Positions 44,070-54,074 are shown, counted from the first letter of the stretch. The stretch is DNA of 64,000 nt from Spirosoma fluviale (GCF_900230225.1 NZ_OCNH01000001.1:2046001-2110000); one strand, 5' to 3'. Notes: generated by a model from the sequence alone, not told the origin. A program made the numbers and translations.

Positions 44070-45284
44070 CTAGAGCTTTAATCGTACGCCTATCTTGTTC
44101 AACCGGCCCGTTATCCAGACGCAGAGCAGCGCAAACAGCACTGATTTTAGTAAGCCTATACCACCGGTCAGCAACACACCTGGCAGATGAAGATCCAGTA
44201 ACGTGGTGAACGCATACGCGAAGTAAGGAATTAGGTAGCATAGCAGCGTATCCGTTCCAGCGGGTTTAATGAACCTGAGTTTCTGAACATTTCCTCCACG
44301 GTCTACCAACCAGTAAATCGCCGTAAATGCAAGCATGGAGAAGGCACTGCACAAAAACAGCCAGGCGGGTGTAGCTGCCAGTTTACTCAGCCCCCAGAAT
44401 GTTCGGGTGTATACGGATAAGCCGATCAACGCGACAGCCGCGAGCAGAAAAACAAACGACATGCGCTTATAATCAGCCTGCTGTCGGAAATAAGTAAAGA
44501 TTGTGGATACCACAACGCCCCCCATCGTGAGCCCCACCAGCGTGCCTCCGCGAATAGCACTGGGGATGAACGACAGAAATTCGGGCAGTAAATCAGCCGC
44601 AGACACCATACTCAGGATGCTAAAGCCAACCCAGGCTGCCAGTAAAATGCTGATTCGATTTTGAGCAAATACCGTGACAAGGGCTGCAGCCAGATATGAC
44701 CAGCCAATCAGGCCCAGAATACCCCACCAATGTGTGGCAAATCGCTTCTCCTCCTCCCCTCGGTAGACGAAAGCCAGTCCGATGAGCGTGGCAACGCCTA
44801 TACCTTTGGCGACCAACACAATCCAGCTAGCCGCTGTTTTGGGGTAAGCGTTCCAGATCAGAATGAACGAACAGCACGACAGTACATTCCACACGAGCCG
44901 GTGGATGCCCGTTTCCTTTTCGTCGATGGACTCACCATTGACCAGAAAGACGCCCATGACCAGCAAGGCGATCGAACGCAGGACAACGTGTAACACCAGT
45001 GCGCTATCGGTATCGCCTTTCTGTCGGCGGGCATTGACAGCAAAGGGCAGCGACATGCCTACGATGAACAGAAAAGCGGGAAAGACAACATCCGCTAACC
45101 CAATCCCATCAACGCCCCCCGGCACGTGTTCCAGCCAATCGGGAATAGCGGTGAGCGACCAGAGATCATTGACGAAAATCATCAGAATCATGGTGATGGC
45201 CCGGAGAATATCAATGGCATCAACCCGCATGGAAAGGGCTGATAATCGGGAAGCCTGGAGATTTGAGGTTTCTGGCTGGGTCAT
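44070..45284 (-). CDS. DUF5009 / HGSNAT-like membrane acyltransferase
   Basis: 404 residues with about ten to eleven membrane helices. The N-terminal pattern RVDAIDILRAITMILMIFVND and FPAFLFIVGMSLPFA identify the family related to heparan-alpha-glucosaminide N-acetyltransferase, which transfers acetyl from cytoplasmic acetyl-CoA across a membrane to a sugar amine. Bacterial substrates are unknown. Its pairing with GH127 suggests work on the same imported glycan (inference). Confidence 0.82.
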   Translation of the reverse strand: MTQPETSNLQASRLSALSMRVDAIDILRAITMILMIFVNDLWSLTAIPDWLEHVPGGVDGIGLADVVFPAFLFIVGMSLPFAVNARRQKGDTDSALVLHVVLRSIALLVMGVFLVNGESIDEKETGIHRLVWNVLSCCSFILIWNAYPKTAASWIVLVAKGIGVATLIGLAFVYRGEEEKRFATHWWGILGLIGWSYLAAALVTVFAQNRISILLAAWVGFSILSMVSAADLLPEFLSFIPSAIRGGTLVGLTMGGVVVSTIFTYFRQQADYKRMSFVFLLAAVALIGLSVYTRTFWGLSKLAATPAWLFLCSAFSMLAFTAIYWLVDRGGNVQKLRFIKPAGTDTLLCYLIPYFAYAFTTLLDLHLPGVLLTGGIGLLKSVLFALLCVWITGRLNKIGVRLKL

Positions 45285-45310
45285 GGGTGTTTGAGGGCAA
45301 TGCGGAGATT

Positions 45311-45365
45311 ACACAAAAAACGAGTCAGGCCCGATAATCTACCGGGCCTGACTCGTTTTTTGTGT
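45311..45365. terminator. Very strong terminator of the M61 peptidase gene
   Basis: A perfect 23-base-pair stem (45311-45333 with 45343-45365) and nine-base loop, T-rich on both strands, 17 bases after the M61 stop codon. Confidence 0.88.
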
Positions 45366-45381
45366 GGTGTTGCCTACGTTA

Positions 45382-47238
45382 TTAGTTAATGAACAACCAC
45401 TTGTTGTACAATGCCTTTTGGGAAGCCGTCTGATTGCTCAGTGGTTCGATACGATAACTGGCCAGTGGGTTCTGCGTCAGGGTAACGGGTATTTCGCGAA
45501 GCTGACCCGCCCGGTTAACCAGCACAACCAACTTATCGCCCACCCGGCGGCCACTAACAAACCGTAGCAGATCGTCGCCAACCCGGAATCCGTCTACCGA
45601 TATAACTTCATCGCCTACATTCAGGCCATCGCGGTAAGCCGCCGACCCGCGCCGTACGGTTGAAATGGTCGACTTTCCGTTCGCAACTGTCGTGGCAGCG
45701 CCCAGAAAACCATCCTGCGTTCTGCCCGCTACATTGATCAGCTGCATACCGACCGGCTCGAAATAAGCATTGTAATTAATCGGTTCGGCCGTATTGACAC
45801 CAATGTTAAAGAAGTCATCGAGCTTACGACCGGCCACCTGTTCTGCGGCCTTACGGAATTCATCGTCCGTAAACCCACGTTTCTGCTTTTTGTAGTATTC
45901 GTTGTACAGAAGCCGCATCAGGTCGTCCATGTTGCGCTCTCCGTTGCTTGCGCCCAGGATAGCCAGGTTCAGTAATGTGCCCAGTACACTACCTTTGCTG
46001 TAGTACGAAATGGTTGTATTGCTCGAATTTTCATTCGGCCGGTACCCTTTGATCCAGGCATCCCAACTTGACTCAGCCGCCGACTGCACCCGCGTACCGG
46101 GCTGGTTTTCAATATCCGTTATGCTGCTGGCCACCAGATTGAGGTAGGATTCGGGCGTATGAAAGCCCGCTCTCCGCAGAATATATTCCTGATAGAACGA
46201 CGTGCAGCCCTCCGACAGCCAGAGCATGTGCGTGTAGTTCTCGTTCTCGTAATCGAAGGGTCCCAGCGCAACGGGACGAATTCGTTTTACATTCCAGAGG
46301 TGAAAATACTCGTGGGCAACCAGCGACAGAAACCGCTTGTAATTCGCTTCAGTCGAATAGGCGTTACGGGTCGTTTCGAGGGTAGTGGAGTTCAGGTGTT
46401 CGAGACCTCCCCCACCCGGCGGAATGTGATGAACGATAAAGGTATAGTGTTTACAGGGGTGCTCCCCTACTACGGTTGCAGCGGCTTCACAAACCCGTTT
46501 GTAGTCGTCAGCCAGCCGTTTTTCATTGTAACTCACATCGCCGTACATAGCAACCGAATGCGGAACGTTCGACGCTGTGAAGGTGAAGATGGTATGATTA
46601 CCGATCTCGATGGGCGAATCGACCAGAATATCGAAATCGGCCGCTTCGTAGGTATAGGGCTGGCCAGCAACGGGTTCGAGGCCTGTGGCTACGTTTTTCC
46701 AGTCTTTATACGGTTGTACGACAACCCGCAACGGGATGTTTTTCAACGCATCATGGTACATGAACACACCGGCGGGCGTTACGTAACCGTGGTCGGCATC
46801 AACGAAGCTCGTCCGAACGGTCAATTCATTGGCATACACCCGGTATTTGATGGTCAGGTTATCGTCGGTGGTTTGGACCCGCCAGGCGTTTTTCCGGATT
46901 TTTTCGCTCGGAACCGTCTTGCCGCCGGCCGATGCCGTAAAGGCTTCCACATTTTTGGCGTATTCCCGAATCAGGTAGGAACCCGGTGTCCAGACCGGCA
47001 TTTTGATGTCTATGTAGCCATTTTTCTTCGCATTGGTGGCAGCGGCCACATTCTTCAATTGCATTTCCACCTCGAAATAATGCGTTTGTGGCTCAGGCAT
47101 CGAGAGCACATACGTTACGGTTGGTGTAGCGGCCGGTGGGTTTTCTTCGTCGGCACGTGTTGGGGTAGCAGTTGATGAAAATGGAGAGAAAAATGTCCAG
47201 ACAGTAAGTAAATACAGAAGCCGGGCGTTTTTTTTCAT
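45382..47238 (-). CDS. M61-family glycyl aminopeptidase-like metalloprotease
   Basis: 618 residues from the ATG opening a signal peptide (MKKNARLLYLLTVWTFFSPFS); an upstream frame of 29 codons is discounted. The zinc motif is His309-Glu310-Tyr-Phe-His313 (VAHEYFHLWNVKRI), with the second Glu in WLSEGCTSFYQEY. An N-terminal beta domain (about 45-200) precedes it, and a C-terminal PDZ domain (about 515-600; DGLNVGDEVISVDGFRV) follows. Exported; it probably trims N-terminal Gly/Ala from peptides. It stands alone between a terminator and a divergent TPR gene. Confidence 0.92.
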   Translation of the reverse strand: MKKNARLLYLLTVWTFFSPFSSTATPTRADEENPPAATPTVTYVLSMPEPQTHYFEVEMQLKNVAAATNAKKNGYIDIKMPVWTPGSYLIREYAKNVEAFTASAGGKTVPSEKIRKNAWRVQTTDDNLTIKYRVYANELTVRTSFVDADHGYVTPAGVFMYHDALKNIPLRVVVQPYKDWKNVATGLEPVAGQPYTYEAADFDILVDSPIEIGNHTIFTFTASNVPHSVAMYGDVSYNEKRLADDYKRVCEAAATVVGEHPCKHYTFIVHHIPPGGGGLEHLNSTTLETTRNAYSTEANYKRFLSLVAHEYFHLWNVKRIRPVALGPFDYENENYTHMLWLSEGCTSFYQEYILRRAGFHTPESYLNLVASSITDIENQPGTRVQSAAESSWDAWIKGYRPNENSSNTTISYYSKGSVLGTLLNLAILGASNGERNMDDLMRLLYNEYYKKQKRGFTDDEFRKAAEQVAGRKLDDFFNIGVNTAEPINYNAYFEPVGMQLINVAGRTQDGFLGAATTVANGKSTISTVRRGSAAYRDGLNVGDEVISVDGFRVGDDLLRFVSGRRVGDKLVVLVNRAGQLREIPVTLTQNPLASYRIEPLSNQTASQKALYNKWLFIN

Positions 47239-47489
47239 ACGGAAACAGGAATACCTTCGTTTTTTGTCCAGATTTGACGTGATATTTGTCAATTTGTCGG
47301 CGAAACTACGACTCAATTCAGACAAAAAGTAGTTTCAGGGCCATTGTTTCAGGTTTGATCGGGGCCACCCAACGGTTTGCTGTTTTCAGGCCGTACGTTA
47401 AACTTGCCACATCGACCCGGAAACATTGAACCAATTTTTGCTCTATGCCCTATTCAACCACCCAAACGGGTCACTACAAATTATTCAGC

Positions 47490-50400
47490 ATGGTCTTTAA
47501 TCGGTTGCTGTTCACGCTGACCCTTGGGTTGCTGGCTACCCTGTCGGCTTCGGCCCAGCGAACCCAGAGTAATGTCGAACCCGATTACCATTACCGCAAT
47601 GGACTTGAACTCTTCGAGAAAGCCAATTATGCGGCTGCCCGCTATGAATTTCGGCAATACCTGGAACCCCGGCGGGGCGACGGCGCTAAATCGCTGCTGA
47701 ATACCAGTGATCAGAACGCGGTAGAAGCAGAGTACTACATCGCCCTGACGAGCCTATACATCGACGAGCCGGGGGCCGAGCTTCTGGTTGACCGCTTCGT
47801 CAAAAACAACAGCCAGCACCCCAAAGCCGGGCAGCTCTACGGCGATCTGGGTACCTATTACTACAACCGCCAGGATTACGCAAAAGCCATCGACTTCCTG
47901 GAAAAAGCCGTTCGGCAGGGGGGCAGCTCAGCGCAGCAATCGGGTTACAAATACCAGCTGGCGCTCTCCTATTACAATACGCAGAACCTGCAAAAAGCCC
48001 TGCCCCTGCTGAATGAGATTAAAGTTGACCCCAACTCACCCGATGCACCAGCCGCATCGTACTATGCCGGGACGATCAACTTTCGGAACAAGAACTTCAA
48101 CGAAGCCGTCGCCGATTTTCGCCGAATCGAAAACAACCCGACCTACCAGAATCAGGTGCCGAACTGGATTGCCCAGTCGCTTTACCGGCAGCGTCGGTAC
48201 GACGATTTGCTGGCTTATACCGAGCCTCTGCTCAAGCGAAACAATGGGGCGGGCATGAGCGAAGTGGCGCTGTTTACGGCGGAAGTGTTTTATCAGCAGA
48301 ACCAGTTTGCCCGAGCCATCCCCTATTATAAATCGTACATCAATACGGCAGGTGCCAAAGCACCCGGAGCCGTTAAGTTCCGGTACGGGCAGTCGCTGTT
48401 CCGCACGGGTGCTTACAACGACGCCATCACCCAGCTTAAAACACTGGCGGGCGGCAAAGACACAACGGCTCAATATGCAGCGTATACACTAGGCGTCAGC
48501 TACTTACAAATCCAGAATCCGACCTATGCCCTAAACGCCTTCGATCAGGCAGGACGGCTATCCTTTAACCGGGAAATTCAGGAAGAAGCGCGGTTTAACC
48601 ACGCCAAACTCCAGCTTGACCAGAACAACGGGGCGGATGCGGTAAAAGAGTTGACCGCATTTCTGAAGCAATACCCTGACAGTAAATTTGAGAATGAAGC
48701 GAACGAACTGGTTGGCGAAGCTTATTTTGCCTCTAACAATTACCCGGCCGCCATTGCTTACATTGAAGGGTTGAAACGCCGGACCCCGAAAATTAATGCC
48801 ACCTACCAGCGGCTCACCTACAATCAGGGTATCAACGATTTCAACGCTGAACGGTACCAGCAGGCCGTTGCCAACTTCGATAAATCGCTGAAGTTTCCGA
48901 CCGATAACAGTTTGCAACAGGCAGCCCAGTTCTGGAAGGCGGAATCCTACTCGGCCGGTAAGCAGTACGACACAGCCATTCCCCTCTACGCCAGCATTTC
49001 CAAGTCGAGCGGGGCGGATGCGTACGCGACCAAGAGTCTGTATGGCCTCGGTTACGCCTATTTCAACAAAAAGGATTATGCCCGCGCCATGCCCTACTTC
49101 CGGGATTTTGTGAGCCGGGGTGCCAACGCCGATGACAGAGTCCAGCTTCAGGATGCGACCATCCGGCTGGCCGACACGTATTTCGCGACGAAACAGTACG
49201 AGAATGCGCTCCGTTCGTACGATCAGGCCATTTCGCAGAACGCACCGGATAAAGATTATGCGTCGTACCAAAAAGCGGTAATCCTGAGTTATGTTGGTCG
49301 TGACGCCGAAGCGAAAGCCCAATTCGATCAGGTGCAGCGACAATACCCAACCTCACGCTTCGTCGATGAATCACTGTTCCAGAAAGCCAATGTCGACTTT
49401 GAGAAGGGTTCGTATCAGGTGGCCATTCAGGGATTTACGAAGCTGATTCAGGATAAGCCAACCAGTGCGCTTATTCCGGCGGCTCTGCTGAAACGGGCCA
49501 TTGCCTACGGGAACCTGCAACAGTACGATTCGGCGGTGGCCGATTACAAACGTATTCTGGACAACTACGGCGAGTCTGACCAGGCGCAGAGTGCCTTGCT
49601 CGGTATTCAGAATTCGCTCAATGATGCCGGTCGGCCGGAGGAGTTCTCGCAGGTGCTGGGTCAATATAAAAAAGGAAATCCGGGTAGTACAGATGTCGAG
49701 CGGGTGCAGTTCGACAATGCCCGGAATATTTACGCCAGCGGCAAATACGAGCAGGCCATCCAGTCGTTCCTGACCTTCATGCAGGAGTACCCCTCCAGTC
49801 CGAACACCAATCAGGCCCGGTATTACGTAGCGGAATCGTATCGCCAAACCAACGATGTCGCCAATGCCCTTCGGTATTATAATATAGTGATTGCCGATAA
49901 CAAGTCGGATTACCTGGTTCGGGCCGCCACACGCGCTGCGGAGCTGGAAGTGAAACAGAAAAATTATGGCCGGGCGGTTCGCCATTACCAGCTGATCCAA
50001 AGCCGGGCTGGCAGCAAAGCCGAACAGGTTACGGCGCAACTGGGGTTGATGGATACGTATTTTGTGTATCCTAAACTGGATTCCGCAGCGGTTATTGCGC
50101 GGGAGATCGCGGCTGGCGGCAACGTGGTACCGGGTGCTCAGAACCGGGCCCAACTGATGCTCGGGAAAGTGGCCCTGAGCCGGAATGACTACAAAACCGC
50201 TCAGACCGACTTCGACAAAACGATTGCCCTCGCCAAAGATGTTTATGGTGCCGAAGCGCAGTATTACCTCGGCGAAATCCTTTACCGTCAGAAAAAATAC
50301 AAGGAGTCAGTAGCGACGCTGTTGAAATTCAACGAGCAATTCAGCGATTTTGAGTACTGGAAAGGCAAAGCGTTTATTCTGGTTTCGGACAACAACGTCG

Positions 50401-50519
50401 CCCTGGACGAAATCGCCCAGGCCAAAGCCGTTTTGAACTCCATCATCGAAAATTCATCCGACGAAGCCATCGTTACCGAAGCTAAACAGAAACTGGCAAC
50501 GCTGGAAAGCAAGAATTAA
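47490..50519 (+). CDS. Large periplasmic TPR protein
   Basis: 1009 residues from the ATG opening a signal peptide (MVFNRLLFTLTLGLLATLSASAQ); an ATG 15 codons earlier is possible. Nearly the whole mature protein is TPR-type helix pairs, roughly 20 of them, with repeated motifs such as A-x-x-Y-x-x-[AG]-x-x-x-[FY]-x-x-x-[ND]-Y-x-x-A. No catalytic region. Such proteins (YbgF/CpoB-like or BamD-like) act as envelope scaffolds. Two barrel and SPOR genes follow on the same strand. Confidence 0.85.
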   Translation: MVFNRLLFTLTLGLLATLSASAQRTQSNVEPDYHYRNGLELFEKANYAAARYEFRQYLEPRRGDGAKSLLNTSDQNAVEAEYYIALTSLYIDEPGAELLVDRFVKNNSQHPKAGQLYGDLGTYYYNRQDYAKAIDFLEKAVRQGGSSAQQSGYKYQLALSYYNTQNLQKALPLLNEIKVDPNSPDAPAASYYAGTINFRNKNFNEAVADFRRIENNPTYQNQVPNWIAQSLYRQRRYDDLLAYTEPLLKRNNGAGMSEVALFTAEVFYQQNQFARAIPYYKSYINTAGAKAPGAVKFRYGQSLFRTGAYNDAITQLKTLAGGKDTTAQYAAYTLGVSYLQIQNPTYALNAFDQAGRLSFNREIQEEARFNHAKLQLDQNNGADAVKELTAFLKQYPDSKFENEANELVGEAYFASNNYPAAIAYIEGLKRRTPKINATYQRLTYNQGINDFNAERYQQAVANFDKSLKFPTDNSLQQAAQFWKAESYSAGKQYDTAIPLYASISKSSGADAYATKSLYGLGYAYFNKKDYARAMPYFRDFVSRGANADDRVQLQDATIRLADTYFATKQYENALRSYDQAISQNAPDKDYASYQKAVILSYVGRDAEAKAQFDQVQRQYPTSRFVDESLFQKANVDFEKGSYQVAIQGFTKLIQDKPTSALIPAALLKRAIAYGNLQQYDSAVADYKRILDNYGESDQAQSALLGIQNSLNDAGRPEEFSQVLGQYKKGNPGSTDVERVQFDNARNIYASGKYEQAIQSFLTFMQEYPSSPNTNQARYYVAESYRQTNDVANALRYYNIVIADNKSDYLVRAATRAAELEVKQKNYGRAVRHYQLIQSRAGSKAEQVTAQLGLMDTYFVYPKLDSAAVIAREIAAGGNVVPGAQNRAQLMLGKVALSRNDYKTAQTDFDKTIALAKDVYGAEAQYYLGEILYRQKKYKESVATLLKFNEQFSDFEYWKGKAFILVSDNNVALDEIAQAKAVLNSIIENSSDEAIVTEAKQKLATLESKN

Positions 50520-50523
50520 TTAA

Positions 50524-50601
50524 GTATGATGTATGATATGAGGTGTATGATGTATGCGAGTGGCACACTTAACATCATACACCCTATATCATACATCATA
50601 C
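50524..50601. repeat. Long palindrome with heptanucleotide arms (TPR-barrel gap)
   Basis: Arms 50524-50553 and 50572-50601 pair in 28 of 30 positions around an 18-base loop. Each arm is built of GTATGAT (or ATCATAC) units. It fills nearly all of the 98-base gap between two rightward genes. Confidence 0.85.
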
Positions 50602-50617
50602 ATTCTACATCCTAAGT

Positions 50618-52303
50618 ATGATTCTCACAATACGCCCCCTACTCACCCTTACCCTGCTTTCCTTATCGGCAACGGTTTTTGCCCAGCAACAGCCCAAACG
50701 CCCGGTTAAGGAAGGAGAGGTTGACAATCAGGAAATTACCGTTGAAAAGAGCCGGAAGATTGAGCTACCACCCGCCAATCGAATTTTCAATAAAATTCCG
50801 TCCAGTAAGCCCTCTGCTGAGCAACGGAAGCTGACTTATGAATTTGAAGATCGGAAACTCACCGTTGGCGATCCCCGCATTACGCCCGGTATTCTGGCGC
50901 CTACCCTAGGTCAGGCAGATGAAACAGCTTCCTACAACAATTACGTAAAGCTGGGCGCGGGGAATTACAGTTCGTTTCTGGGAGAAGGTTTTTTCGGGAT
51001 CAACAACCAGTCGAATCTGGCGCTCGAAGGATCGGCCCGGCATTTATCGTCGGCCCTGGGGCCGGTAGATGGCAAGAACTCGGCACAGAGCGACACCCGT
51101 ATACGCGTGACTGGTAAGTACCTGGCGGAAGCGTTCAAGCTACAGGCCGATCTCGGTTACGACCGCAACGCCTATAATTTTTATGGCTACAGCCGCGAGT
51201 ATGCCGCCCAGCCTTCCTTTGATATCGACCAGATCAAACAACGGCTCAACACGGTCAACTTCAAACTCGGCATTGAAAACACGAATTCGGAAAATGCCAT
51301 TGATTATTCCCTGCGCACGGGCATTACCTCGTTAAAGGATCGCTTTAATGCAACGGAAACGGACTGGGGTACAAACCTGAATGCTTCGGTGGGTATTTCC
51401 GATAACTTCTTCGCCCTACTGGCAGCCGATGCCTTTGTCACGCAACGGTCCGACGGCTCGATTGTCGATAACCGAAACCTGTTTCGGGTGAAGCCGACCT
51501 TTAAATACACTTCGTCGTTATTCACAGTTACCGCCGGTATCAATGCCGTCAACCAAACCGACCAGCGGCAGGGCATCAACGACACACGCGCCTTCCCGGT
51601 AATTGACCTGGACGTCGCCCCGATTGGCAATATCCACATTTTTGCGGGTGTCGATGGTGATATTAACCGGAACACCCTTCGGTCGTTACTCGGTGAAAAC
51701 AAATGGCTTTCTCCACAAATCCTATTGGTTAACACTGTTAAGTCGTGGGATATATACGCGGGTTCGAAAGGAAATTTGGGGGGAGGTTTCTCGTACGAAG
51801 GAAAAGCGTCGTATGCCCGGTACCGGAACTTCTCGACTTTTAACAACACCATGCCGGACACGACAAAATTCTTTGTGTTATATGACGGTGGCGTTTCCAA
51901 CGTATTAACTTTCTCGGGACAACTGGGATATGCCCAGAAAGACAAGTTCCGTTCAACACTTAAAGCAGATTACTTTAACTACAGTCTCGATCGATTAGAA
52001 GCCGCCTGGGGACGCCCTCAGGTAGCCGCCACCTGGAGCAATTCGTACATTTTGAACAAAAAATTATTTGTCACCGCTGATTTGTATTTTTATCAGGGCA
52101 TCAAAAATAAGAACTTCACGTCTGGGGCCGTCTACACGTTAAAACCGATTTATGACGCCAACCTGAAAATTGACTATTTCTTAGGAAAACAGATCTCTGC
52201 ATTCGTGGCGTTAAATAATATCTTTGGCCAGAACTACGAGCGGTATTTGTATTATCAGACCCAAGGGCTTAACTTTCTGGGAGGAATTAGTTATTCTTTT
52301 TGA
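50618..52303 (+). CDS. TonB-receptor-like outer-membrane beta-barrel protein
   Basis: 561 residues. The signal peptide (1-22, cut near VFAQ) is followed by a Lys/Glu-rich linker and then barrel strands throughout, ending in the aromatic LGGISYSF typical of outer-membrane insertion. The C-terminal strands (AFVALNNIFGQNYERYLYYQ) resemble TonB-dependent receptors, but the plug domain is absent, so it may be a passive channel or assembly partner. It lies between the TPR gene and the HU-SPOR gene, probably one transcript. Confidence 0.75.
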   Translation: MILTIRPLLTLTLLSLSATVFAQQQPKRPVKEGEVDNQEITVEKSRKIELPPANRIFNKIPSSKPSAEQRKLTYEFEDRKLTVGDPRITPGILAPTLGQADETASYNNYVKLGAGNYSSFLGEGFFGINNQSNLALEGSARHLSSALGPVDGKNSAQSDTRIRVTGKYLAEAFKLQADLGYDRNAYNFYGYSREYAAQPSFDIDQIKQRLNTVNFKLGIENTNSENAIDYSLRTGITSLKDRFNATETDWGTNLNASVGISDNFFALLAADAFVTQRSDGSIVDNRNLFRVKPTFKYTSSLFTVTAGINAVNQTDQRQGINDTRAFPVIDLDVAPIGNIHIFAGVDGDINRNTLRSLLGENKWLSPQILLVNTVKSWDIYAGSKGNLGGGFSYEGKASYARYRNFSTFNNTMPDTTKFFVLYDGGVSNVLTFSGQLGYAQKDKFRSTLKADYFNYSLDRLEAAWGRPQVAATWSNSYILNKKLFVTADLYFYQGIKNKNFTSGAVYTLKPIYDANLKIDYFLGKQISAFVALNNIFGQNYERYLYYQTQGLNFLGGISYSF

Positions 52304-52320
52304 TTTCACTGACAAACACT

Positions 52321-53481
52321 ATGGCTGCCGTTAATGAGTACCTCAAAAAGTTGCTGTATCAATACGACTGTGTTGTGGTTCCTGAGCTTGGGGCTTTCCT
52401 GACTCACTACCAGCCAGCAGCTTTTACGGAAGCCAGTGGTTTATACCTTCCTCCCCGCAAACGGGTTGCATTTAACGAAGCCCTTCGTTTCGACGATGGC
52501 ATTCTTGCCAACTACATCATGCTGCATGAGCCATTAACCCGCGAGGGGGCTCAACGGCATATTAGCCAGTTCGTTACTAATTTGCGTAAACAGGTAGAAA
52601 CAGCAGGTCGGTTTGAGATCGAAAGCATTGGCACGTTTACATACAACGAGGAAAACCGACTGCAATTCGATCCAAGCTTCCGACATAATTTCTTCGGTGA
52701 AGCTTTCGGGATGAGTGCGGTGTCTACGCAATTGGTAAATCGGAAGTCCCAGTTGGAACCAGCTCTCGAAGCGGTACCGGTTACAACACTCGGGCCAGTT
52801 CTGGTTCGAGAAGATGATACGACGCTAACGCCCTATCGCCCGGCGCGTACTTACTGGCGGGCAGCCTCGATTGCCTTACTGGTTGGCTCGTTAGGGGTGT
52901 TTAGTTATTTCTCGGTGCTAAATCCGGGGCAGCCTTTTCAAAGTAGTTTGAGCCCGGCCGACCTCATCCGAATCCCAACTTCGCTGCTTGACCGGTTCAC
53001 CACGAGACCTACTCAAAAACCAACATCTGTAGCGGCTCCTGCACTGGCTGAAGAAGCAAAGCCTGAAACTCCTGTTCAGAATGAGCCAGCACCAGTGGCG
53101 ACAGTTCCGGTTGTGTCAGAAACCCCAGCCCAATCCGCATCCGCTATCGTTACGCCATCTGAAACCGTTAACGTTTCTACAGAAGCTGCTCCGGTAGAAA
53201 AAGCAGTTACCAACGAGGTTGTTGCAGCGGCTAAACCCATTCGTACAGAACCCTACTATACCATTATTGCCGGAAGTTTCACCAGCAAACGTAACGCTCT
53301 GCGCCTGAAACGTCAGCTTCGCAAAGCGGGTTACGCCGATGCCTTTGTGATTGCACCAGCCCGAAAAGGCCAGCTCTATAAAGTAGCGGCTGCTGGTTCA
53401 GCCGACCGGAACGAAGCCATTTCAAACATGGCAGCCATTGATCAACTGGCGGGTATTGAATCCTGGATTTATAAGAACTAG
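52321..53481 (+). CDS. HU-CCDC81 and SPOR domain membrane protein
   Basis: 386 residues from ATG 52321; a TTG seven codons earlier overlaps the barrel gene stop. The N-terminal region (about 1-135) matches the two HU-CCDC81 bacterial domains (MAAVNEYLKKLLYQYDCVVVPELG; EIESIGTFTYNEENRLQF). One membrane helix at about 178-200 is followed by a Pro/Ala/Glu-rich linker and a C-terminal SPOR domain (about 305-385; YYTIIAGSFTSKRNALRLKRQL), which binds denuded peptidoglycan at division sites. It may tie a cytoplasmic domain to the cell wall during growth. Confidence 0.87.
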   Translation: MAAVNEYLKKLLYQYDCVVVPELGAFLTHYQPAAFTEASGLYLPPRKRVAFNEALRFDDGILANYIMLHEPLTREGAQRHISQFVTNLRKQVETAGRFEIESIGTFTYNEENRLQFDPSFRHNFFGEAFGMSAVSTQLVNRKSQLEPALEAVPVTTLGPVLVREDDTTLTPYRPARTYWRAASIALLVGSLGVFSYFSVLNPGQPFQSSLSPADLIRIPTSLLDRFTTRPTQKPTSVAAPALAEEAKPETPVQNEPAPVATVPVVSETPAQSASAIVTPSETVNVSTEAAPVEKAVTNEVVAAAKPIRTEPYYTIIAGSFTSKRNALRLKRQLRKAGYADAFVIAPARKGQLYKVAAAGSADRNEAISNMAAIDQLAGIESWIYKN

Positions 53482-53521
53482 ATCTAAAGAACTTATTTCT
53501 TCAATAGCTCATCATCAATAT

Positions 53522-53552
53522 AAAAAGACCATCTTATCCGGGTGGTCTTTTT
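53522..53552 (+). terminator. Terminator of the envelope cluster
   Basis: Ten-base stem AAAAAGACCA/TGGTCTTTTT with an 11-base loop and T-run, 40 bases after the HU-SPOR stop codon. Confidence 0.8.
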
Positions 53553-53598
53553 TAGTATAAGAAAACAGGGAAGTTTCTATAACGAATGCTATACAGCG

Positions 53599-53934
53599 CT
53601 AGGAAAGCACATTCATCAGTATGATAGCGAGGTGAACGACTGTGCTTACAGCAAAGGCTGGAAATATATATTTTACGGACATAGCCGATAAGACAGGGAC
53701 CAGTACGGCCAGAAAGCCAAACATGCTAACCAAAAATTGCCAGTCTCCTCCGCCAAAATACGCCATCGTTAACAGAAGCACCGGCGAAAGTATACAGCCC
53801 TGAATGGCCATGGCGGTAATGGCCCACCCAATACGGGTGAATTCGGCTTTTTGTACGTAGCTGTTGTAAAAAGTTACCCAGTTTGATTCGGTTGAACTGG
53901 TATACGAGGTTGTTGAATGCGAGAGCGTTGCCAT
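53599..53934 (-). CDS. Small three-helix membrane protein, unknown
   Basis: 111 residues from the ATG before ATLSHSTTSYTSS; an upstream frame of 19 codons exists. A Ser/Thr-rich start leads to three predicted helices at about 33-58, 63-85 and 88-110. No family recognised. It lies downstream of acs but beyond acs's terminator. Confidence 0.6.
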   Translation of the reverse strand: MATLSHSTTSYTSSTESNWVTFYNSYVQKAEFTRIGWAITAMAIQGCILSPVLLLTMAYFGGGDWQFLVSMFGFLAVLVPVLSAMSVKYIFPAFAVSTVVHLAIILMNVLS

Positions 53935-54045
53935 GATTAATTGCGTCTGAATGATAGCACAAAATAAAGGCCTGAACGCCCGGCGCTGCATGAAGCCGGT
54001 CAGGCAGGAACGTGATTATCATCAGAAAATAGACTGACAAAAAAC

Positions 54046-54074
54046 GGGAAAGTCGCTTAAACAGCGACTTTCCC
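54046..54074 (-). terminator. acs terminator
   Basis: Perfect 12-base-pair stem GGGAAAGTCGCT/AGCGACTTTCCC with a five-base loop and T-run on the minus strand, 45 bases after the acs stop codon. Confidence 0.85.

Noticed and set aside
46159..47175. Open frame of 338 codons antisense to the M61 peptidase
   Set aside because: Mirrors a GC-biased real gene and has no recognisable domain; the minus frame has HExxH and PDZ.
48558..50153. Two long frames antisense to the TPR gene
   Set aside because: Composition artefacts opposite a gene with clear TPR motifs.
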